In this document: positions 58,408 to 64,000 of the stretch, piece by piece
Layout of the letters: each line of letters opens with the position of its first letter
Numbering within the stretch: the first letter of the stretch is position 1
DNA from: Phycicoccus sp.
GTDB lineage: Bacteria; Actinomycetota; Actinomycetes; Actinomycetales; Dermatophilaceae
Length of the DNA: 64,000 nt
Assembly (NCBI GenBank): GCA_012927555.1
Contig: JABBOX010000259.1
Span: 1-64,000, forward strand
Direction of reading: 5' to 3'
Notes under the pieces: generated by a model
What the model was told of the DNA's origin: nothing
The model's database searches: none
Seen by the model: the letters and a program-made list of their open reading frames with translations, nothing else
Translations under genes and position numbers: made by a program

Positions 58408-59439
58408 TCAGTCCCCGACGTCGATGGCGCGGTGGCGTTGGTCGGCGCCAGCCTCACCGTAGGGATAGTCCGAGACGACGGGTGCGCTCACCTCGTCGAG
58501 GCGCTTGAGCTCTCCGGCGGTGAGTTCGACGGATGCGGCGCCGAGGTTGTCGGCGAGCTGGTCGGTGTTGCGCACCCCCAGGATCACCGAGGTGACCGCT
58601 GGTTGCGCCTCCAGCCAGGCAAGCGACACCTGCGCCTGATTGACACCCTTGGCCTTCGCTATCTGCTCGACCGTGTCGAGGATCCGCCATGTCCGTTCCT
58701 GCTTGTTGCGAGGTTCCCACGCCTCCATCCCGCGCTTCGGGTCCTCGCCCAGGCGCGTGGCTCCCATCGGGTCGGCATCGCGCTGGTACTTGCCGGTGAG
58801 CCAGCCGCCCGCCAGCGGCGACCACGGCAGCAAGCCGATGTTCGCATCCTGGCAGGCTGGCACGATCTCGGACTCGATCTCCCGCACCAGCAGGCTGTAT
58901 TGCGGCTGGAGCGTCACGGGCGGTGTGAAGCCGTTGGCACGCGCCAGGTGCACGGCCTTGGTCAGCTGCCAGCCGAGGAAGTTGGAGAACCCGTAGTAGG
59001 CGATCTTGCCGCTGCGCACGGCATCGTCCAGGAACCGCAGCGTTTCCTGAAGCGGAGTCACTGCGTCCCAGGCGTGCATCTGGTAGAGGTCGATCTGCTC
59101 CACGCCGAGGCGCCTCAGCGACGCGTCAAGCGCGCGACCGAGGCGGCGCCGGGACGTGCCCAGGTCGTTGCGGCCATCGCCCATCGCGAAGCGTCCCTTC
59201 GTGGCGATCACGACCTGCGCGCTGTCCGTGGGGTGCGCTGCGAGCCAGCGCCCGATGATCTCCTCGGAGGCGCCCTTGCCGTACACGTCCGCAGTGTCGA
59301 TGAGATTGCCGCCGGCCGCGAGGTAGTCGCCGAGGATGGCGTGCGACGTCGCCTCGTCGGCCTCCGCGCCGAAAGTCATGGTTCCCAGAGCGAACGTCGA
59401 GACGATGGCTCCGCTGTTTCCGAGGGTGCGATAGTGCAT
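58408..59439 (-). CDS. Aldo/keto reductase
   Basis: LGTMTFGAE...NLIDTADVYGKGASEEIIGRWL...IATKGRF. Confidence 0.94.
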   Translation of the reverse strand: MHYRTLGNSGAIVSTFALGTMTFGAEADEATSHAILGDYLAAGGNLIDTADVYGKGASEEIIGRWLAAHPTDSAQVVIATKGRFAMGDGRNDLGTSRRRLGRALDASLRRLGVEQIDLYQMHAWDAVTPLQETLRFLDDAVRSGKIAYYGFSNFLGWQLTKAVHLARANGFTPPVTLQPQYSLLVREIESEIVPACQDANIGLLPWSPLAGGWLTGKYQRDADPMGATRLGEDPKRGMEAWEPRNKQERTWRILDTVEQIAKAKGVNQAQVSLAWLEAQPAVTSVILGVRNTDQLADNLGAASVELTAGELKRLDEVSAPVVSDYPYGEAGADQRHRAIDVGD

Positions 59440-59476
59440 TTGGTGTCCTCATCCATTGAACGGATCGATTGGCGGA

Positions 59477-60337
59477 TCAGCGCCAGGAGTGTTGCGGGTC
59501 ATAGCCGAGCACTCGGCGCGCTTTCTCGATCGACAGCAACGTGTCGTGCTCACCGAGCTCGCGGGTGACGGGTACGCCGGGGAAGACCTCAGCGACCAGC
59601 TCTGCGTTGGGTCGTGACATGACGGTGTCCGCAGCGGCAATGATGAATCTGTCGAAACCCGTGGTGTCGAGCTCCAGGGCCTTGAGCACTGCTTGGGCGC
59701 CATCCCTGCCGTCGATGTAGCCCCAGAGGTTCCACTTGCGCAGGTTCGCGTCTGCGTCGAACGCGGGGAACTCTGCGTAGTCCTCGGGATCCATCACGTT
59801 GGAGAAGCGCAGGGCGATGATCTTGAGCTTCGGATCCCAACGCACCAGCTCGATGGCCATCTGCTCCTCGAGGTGTTTCACCAGCGAGTACACGCTTTCC
59901 GGGCGGGCCGGGTAGTCCTCGTCGACCGGGATGTATGGCGGCGGCACGTCGAACGGCAGCCCGAGAGTTGTCTCGCTCGAGGCGTACACGATGTTCCGGA
60001 TGCCGGCCCTGCGAGCGGCCTGGAAGACATTGAACGTGCTGAGGATGTTGTTGTGGAACGTTGCGACATCGCTCACGATGCCGGGAGCGGGTATCGCGGC
60101 CAGGTGGACCAGCGCGTCATACGCCGGCGTCGCGGCCTGGTCGGGACCGGCCGAGGGATCGTTCTCGCCGAAGAACGTGTCGATCACCTCGCCGTAGTTC
60201 GTCAGGTCGACCTGCACGAAACCCGACCAACGCTGCCCGGTGAGGTCAAGGTTGACCACCTCGTGTCCGGTCTGGCGCAGCACGGCGACAACCGTGCGCC
60301 CCAGCTTGCCTGACCCACCCGTGACGGCAATCTTCAT
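59477..60337 (-). CDS. NAD-dependent epimerase/dehydratase
   Basis: MKIAVTGGSGKLGRTVVAVL; YASSETTLG...YSLVKHLEEQ. Confidence 0.92.
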   Translation of the reverse strand: MKIAVTGGSGKLGRTVVAVLRQTGHEVVNLDLTGQRWSGFVQVDLTNYGEVIDTFFGENDPSAGPDQAATPAYDALVHLAAIPAPGIVSDVATFHNNILSTFNVFQAARRAGIRNIVYASSETTLGLPFDVPPPYIPVDEDYPARPESVYSLVKHLEEQMAIELVRWDPKLKIIALRFSNVMDPEDYAEFPAFDADANLRKWNLWGYIDGRDGAQAVLKALELDTTGFDRFIIAAADTVMSRPNAELVAEVFPGVPVTRELGEHDTLLSIEKARRVLGYDPQHSWR

Positions 60338-60368
60338 CGTCTGGCTCCTCTCGAGACTCCTGCACGGC

Positions 60369-61430
60369 TCACTCTGCCACCCCGGCAAGGGCGAGGTTGA
60401 CCAGGCCAGTTGGGGAGAGCACTCCTCGGACTATGGATAGCGCATCTGAACGTTCGCGGTCCGTGAATCGGTGCACGTCGACGATCTGAGCTGCGGGGTA
60501 GGCGAGGTCTTCCAGGGCACGCGCACATCGGTAGTACGCAAGGCGGATGGGGTCGATGTCGGTAGGGCCGTACCCCTCGAAGAACCAGGACTGTTGTTGT
60601 CGGGTCACTGGCGCGAAGGCGAGCACGCCGCCGAGGATGAACATGAGATCCCGTTCCCGCGGCGCCAACACCGCGTCGTCCCAGTCGATCAGCCAAACGC
60701 GTTCGTCCTGCCCGATCAGCACGTTGCCGAGGTGAGGGTCTCCGTGACAGACCACAGTCGGCGACTTTCCGGTCTGAAGATCCCGGCCCAGGCGGTCAGC
60801 CCGATCAAGAAGGGTCGACACGCGGCTACCCGCCGCGCACCACTCTTGCGCCAAAGCGCGAACCAGGCCGTCACCCATGCGACCCGCCGCCGCGGGATCC
60901 TCAGCAGTCAGGCGCAGCGAACTGTCGAGGGTACGGGCAGCCGACGCCACATGCTCGTGAGTGTGGTCCTCACGCGGCAGGGACGTGGCCAGCGCGTCGG
61001 TGGCCACGGTGGCGTGGACCTTGGCAAGTAACGCGCCGTACGACCACCAATGAGCTGGGCTCATTTCGCCCTCGAGCGCGCGAGTCCCTGGGACCCAAGG
61101 GACGACGGAGAGACGACGGCGCTCTCGGTCGCTCCACGGCCGACCGTGACGGCCTATCAGCGGATGCATCACGCCCGCCACACCATGCTCCGCCAGATGC
61201 ACCGACACAATCAGCCCGGCCGGTGTCCCACCCCCACTCAGCTTGACCGCATACGACTCCCCGCCAGCACCAACGCCACGCCACAGCCGTGAAGCGTCAT
61301 CCGCGCCGTGTTCTACGGCGGTGAGCGTAGCGATTTCGACGCCGAAGTCCTGCTCAACCCAAACCCGCAAACTGTCACCGGCTGACGCCGCACCGCCGTC
61401 GCTGAACCCGTCCTCGACATCCACACGCAC
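60369..61430 (-). CDS. Aminoglycoside phosphotransferase-family protein
   Basis: VVCHGDPHLGNVLIGQDERVWLIDWDDAVLAPRERDLMFILGG. Confidence 0.88.
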   Translation of the reverse strand: MRVDVEDGFSDGGAASAGDSLRVWVEQDFGVEIATLTAVEHGADDASRLWRGVGAGGESYAVKLSGGGTPAGLIVSVHLAEHGVAGVMHPLIGRHGRPWSDRERRRLSVVPWVPGTRALEGEMSPAHWWSYGALLAKVHATVATDALATSLPREDHTHEHVASAARTLDSSLRLTAEDPAAAGRMGDGLVRALAQEWCAAGSRVSTLLDRADRLGRDLQTGKSPTVVCHGDPHLGNVLIGQDERVWLIDWDDAVLAPRERDLMFILGGVLAFAPVTRQQQSWFFEGYGPTDIDPIRLAYYRCARALEDLAYPAAQIVDVHRFTDRERSDALSIVRGVLSPTGLVNLALAGVAE

Positions 61431-61505
61431 ACGCTCTCACGTCGACGTACGCCAACACCCAGCACGGCAACTCAACCACGGCTTTGGTGCTTGAGTAATG
61501 CCCCT

Positions 61506-61856
61506 CTAGGGTGTCCGGTCGGCGCCTCGGCTGCGAAACCTCGACCCGGCGACGATCCCGAGCACCGGGCCGGCCACCAGCAGCGCGATGTCGACCACTC
61601 CAAGGAGGACCGACCACGCGAAGACGTCAGCTGGGCTGGCGGCGTAGCCATCCTCGAGGCCCACGAGGATGTGCAGGTTCAGGATGACGATGACCGCGAC
61701 GACGAACCCGCCGAGGGCCGCGAGCACAGACAGCGCCATCGTTGTTGACCGTATGACGTGCCTGGCTGCGCATGGTGGGCCTCCTGTGCGGTTCTTGCGG
61801 CCACCGCCGCCACCATCATCGTGGCACCGATGATTCGAGGGCGCGAGTAGCGACAC
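61506..61856 (-). CDS. Small membrane protein, hypothetical
   Basis: VLAALGGFVVAVIVILNLHILVGLEDGYAASPADVFAWSVLLGVVDIALLVAGPVLGIVAG; true start probably downstream of 61856. Confidence 0.55.
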   Translation of the reverse strand: MSLLAPSNHRCHDDGGGGGRKNRTGGPPCAARHVIRSTTMALSVLAALGGFVVAVIVILNLHILVGLEDGYAASPADVFAWSVLLGVVDIALLVAGPVLGIVAGSRFRSRGADRTP

Positions 61857-61978
61857 AGAACAGCCGGAGGGTCCGGAGCCGTCCCAGTGGCCGATCAGCC
61901 ACCGGAACTACGAAGTTGGCTTACGACCCCAAGCGGAGGCGATCTGCCGGTTGTCGAGCAGATACTCCTCGTTACCCG

Positions 61979-62674
61979 TCACGACCCGATCATGCCCCTT
62001 TGGCCTTGGGGCCTGCGGCGGTGGAACGGCACATCCAGGATCAGGAACAGGACCAGAGCGACAGCGGCGCCACTGAGGATGTACCACGGCCAGGGACCGA
62101 GCACCGACAGCAGCGAACCATGCGTCGGGATCGCCGCGAGGTACATGTAGTTGGAGCCGGTGAGCCAGTTGAAACATCCGACGAACGCCGTGTACGCCGC
62201 CGTGATCGCGAACACGCGCATCACTGAGCCAGGACGGGGCTCCAACCGGAGGCCGACCACGAGGAACAGGGCCGCGATCACGATCCCGAGGTGGCCGACG
62301 ACGAACATGAAGAACTCGCGCTGAGGAAAGCCGGCGGACAGATCCGGTGTGACTACTGCCTGGAGCGTGCCGGCGAGTCCCCAGAAATAGGTGAGCTCCA
62401 CCGCCAGCAACCACTGCGGCCACCAGCAGGCGACAGCAGCCACGATCAACGCGACGTCACAAAGAGCCAGCGGCAGCGACGCCTGCACCGACCAGCGGCC
62501 CTCGGCCAGCGGCATACTCATGAACAAGACGGCGTCAGCGACGAGGATGACCGAGATCGCCCGCCCCGCCCACCTGACCCACGGCCCGGGCCACCGCCGG
62601 CAGGCGACACAGAGGCTCACGCAGATCACGGCGCCTATCGACACGGCGATCCAGTAGGCGGCTGGAGTGCTCAC
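61979..62674 (-). CDS. TIGR02206/YwaF-like family membrane protein
   Basis: SLPLALCDVALIVAAVACWW...ELTYFWGLAGTLQAVVTPDL...NYMYLAAIPTHGSLLSVLGPWPWYI. Confidence 0.85.
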   Translation of the reverse strand: MSTPAAYWIAVSIGAVICVSLCVACRRWPGPWVRWAGRAISVILVADAVLFMSMPLAEGRWSVQASLPLALCDVALIVAAVACWWPQWLLAVELTYFWGLAGTLQAVVTPDLSAGFPQREFFMFVVGHLGIVIAALFLVVGLRLEPRPGSVMRVFAITAAYTAFVGCFNWLTGSNYMYLAAIPTHGSLLSVLGPWPWYILSGAAVALVLFLILDVPFHRRRPQGQRGMIGS

Positions 62675-62835
62675 CCGCTCATCATCCGCCGCCGTGAAGC
62701 GTTACCGCCCCGATCCTCGACAGAGATCACGTCGCGTCGTGTTTTCGGGATTGACCACGCGCCTGATTGCGCAAGGCACATCGCACCGCGTGTGGATGCC
62801 GAGTTGGAATGACACTGCTCCCAGCCCTGGAGGAG

Positions 62836-62901
62836 ATGGACGGCTTCTGCAGCGCCAGCCTGCTGCTCTACCGGTCTACCGGCCAATTGTTGGAGCCATA
62901 G
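62836..62901 (+). pseudogene. NUDIX N-terminal fragment
   Basis: MDGFCSASLLLYRSTGQLLEP*; 22/23 nt identity (62851-62873) with 63929-63951 of the NUDIX gene. Confidence 0.4.
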
Positions 62902-62966
62902 CTTGCGGCGCATCGAGAGAGGCGCCGTATGGCGTGTGCGCGCCTTCGCGCGTCCCGTCCGGGAAC

Positions 62967-63497
62967 TCAGGCTGAGAGCAGGGCAGCAAGGCCGTCGGCC
63001 AGATGGTCACCGCGCATCAGGGCACGAGCCCTCACGAGGTGGTCGGCCGCAGCGATGAGCCGGTCGTGCTCGACCTTGAGCAGCTCGTCATCCACCAACG
63101 AGTCGGGTGCGTGGTTGACGAACCAGGGCCGCACCTGTGCCCAGCTGTAGAGGGTCCAGCCCTCGGAGGACATCGGGCTGGGGAACCCACCGGGACCGCG
63201 CTGGCCCGCGGCCAGCAGCCGAACACCCTCATAGCTCCGCCCGGTGCGAGCCGCGATCTCCTTTAGTGTGACCAGATCCTCGCCCTGCACCGAGCTCACC
63301 ATGAGTCCAGCGGCCTCCACATCACGCAGGGCTGAGACCAGCGCATCGGCCAGCGAAGTGGCCCGGCGGTCACACCCGATCAGCGTGCGCCCGAGCTCGC
63401 GCTCCGTCGTGACGTCGTCCGCCCGGTCGAAGAGAACGTCGGTCTCTTCATCGCTCAATCGGTGGTCCACGACAAGAGTGAACTCATAGGTTTTCAT
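62967..63497 (-). CDS. Putative HTH (AlpA/MerR-like) DNA-binding protein
   Basis: VTLKEIAARTGRSYEGVRLLAAGQRGPGGFPSP...YSWAQVRPWF. Confidence 0.65.
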   Translation of the reverse strand: MKTYEFTLVVDHRLSDEETDVLFDRADDVTTERELGRTLIGCDRRATSLADALVSALRDVEAAGLMVSSVQGEDLVTLKEIAARTGRSYEGVRLLAAGQRGPGGFPSPMSSEGWTLYSWAQVRPWFVNHAPDSLVDDELLKVEHDRLIAAADHLVRARALMRGDHLADGLAALLSA

Positions 63498-63913
63498 TGC
63501 TATCCCTCTTCCCCTGCGTGGCGATGCTTTAGGTCGAATCGGGCTACACGTCGAGCCCACTCACCATTGCAGGAACATACCCGTGTGTTGTGAGTATACA
63601 ACATAATTACTCTCAACGCAGTCAGGTCGCGCGAATGTCCAATCGAGGGCGAGGGCGAGCTCCGCCCACCAGCCAGGGGCTGCCTTCGCAATCCGGTCCT
63701 GCGTCATCGTTCTCGTCCAAGTCTCATTCGTCCGGTTCATTCACCGAGAGCATCCCATTGCCCTCCGACAGAGTCCGACGGCCGAAATCTCATCGGCGCG
63801 GACTTCCTGTTATGGCTGCGGTGGGCGTGCGTTCTGGTCCGTAGGCCGATCCGTCACCGAGCTGGGAGCCCACCCGAAGCGCGCGTGACGACGTCAACCG
63901 GCATGCTGGGCTC

Positions 63914-64000
63914 ATGGCTCAGAAGCTGAGCGCCGGCCTGCTGCTCTACCGTCGCGTCAACCAGGACGACAAGGTCGTCATGGAGGTGCTACTTGCGCAC
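63914..64000 (+). CDS. NUDIX hydrolase, N-terminus (truncated by window end)
   Basis: MAQKLSAGLLLYRRVNQDDKVVMEVLLAH. Confidence 0.75.
   Translation, partial: MAQKLSAGLLLYRRVNQDDKVVMEVLLAH

Overview
This is a high-GC actinobacterial chromosomal window. Codon style and gene content suggest an Intrasporangiaceae/Dermatophilaceae-type organism, but that is inference. Roughly 50 protein-coding genes are supportable. Main blocks: metY with an apparent SAM-IV-type riboswitch; an MMPL transporter; a hypoxia/anaerobiosis-flavoured region (hemerythrin-DUF2249 protein, HTH regulator, orphan NirK-type membrane domain, group 3b-like [NiFe] hydrogenase operon with a non-canonical cNMP-fold protein, maturation protease, HypC, EamA permease and DUF6390-like protein); an islet with an orphan STAND NTPase beside a GH38 alpha-mannosidase remnant; a KimA-like K+ permease in an apparent operon with a KdpDE-like two-component system; SppA; an AddAB/AdnAB-like helicase-nuclease pair; a DivIVA-tail-like coiled coil; tryptophanase; lhgO; CDF transporter plus ArsR regulator; glpD-glpK divergent from deoR-galT-galK. 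No CRISPR, rRNA, convincing tRNA, IS element or prophage was seen. The most unusual non-gene signals are many short, near-perfect tandem duplications (12-30 bp) scattered across coding and non-coding DNA, an over-represented octamer CGGCATAC, a DosR-like box before the hydrogenase operon, an IdeR/DmdR-like iron box, and tandem perfect DnaA boxes. All homology calls are from reading the translated sequence without a database search.
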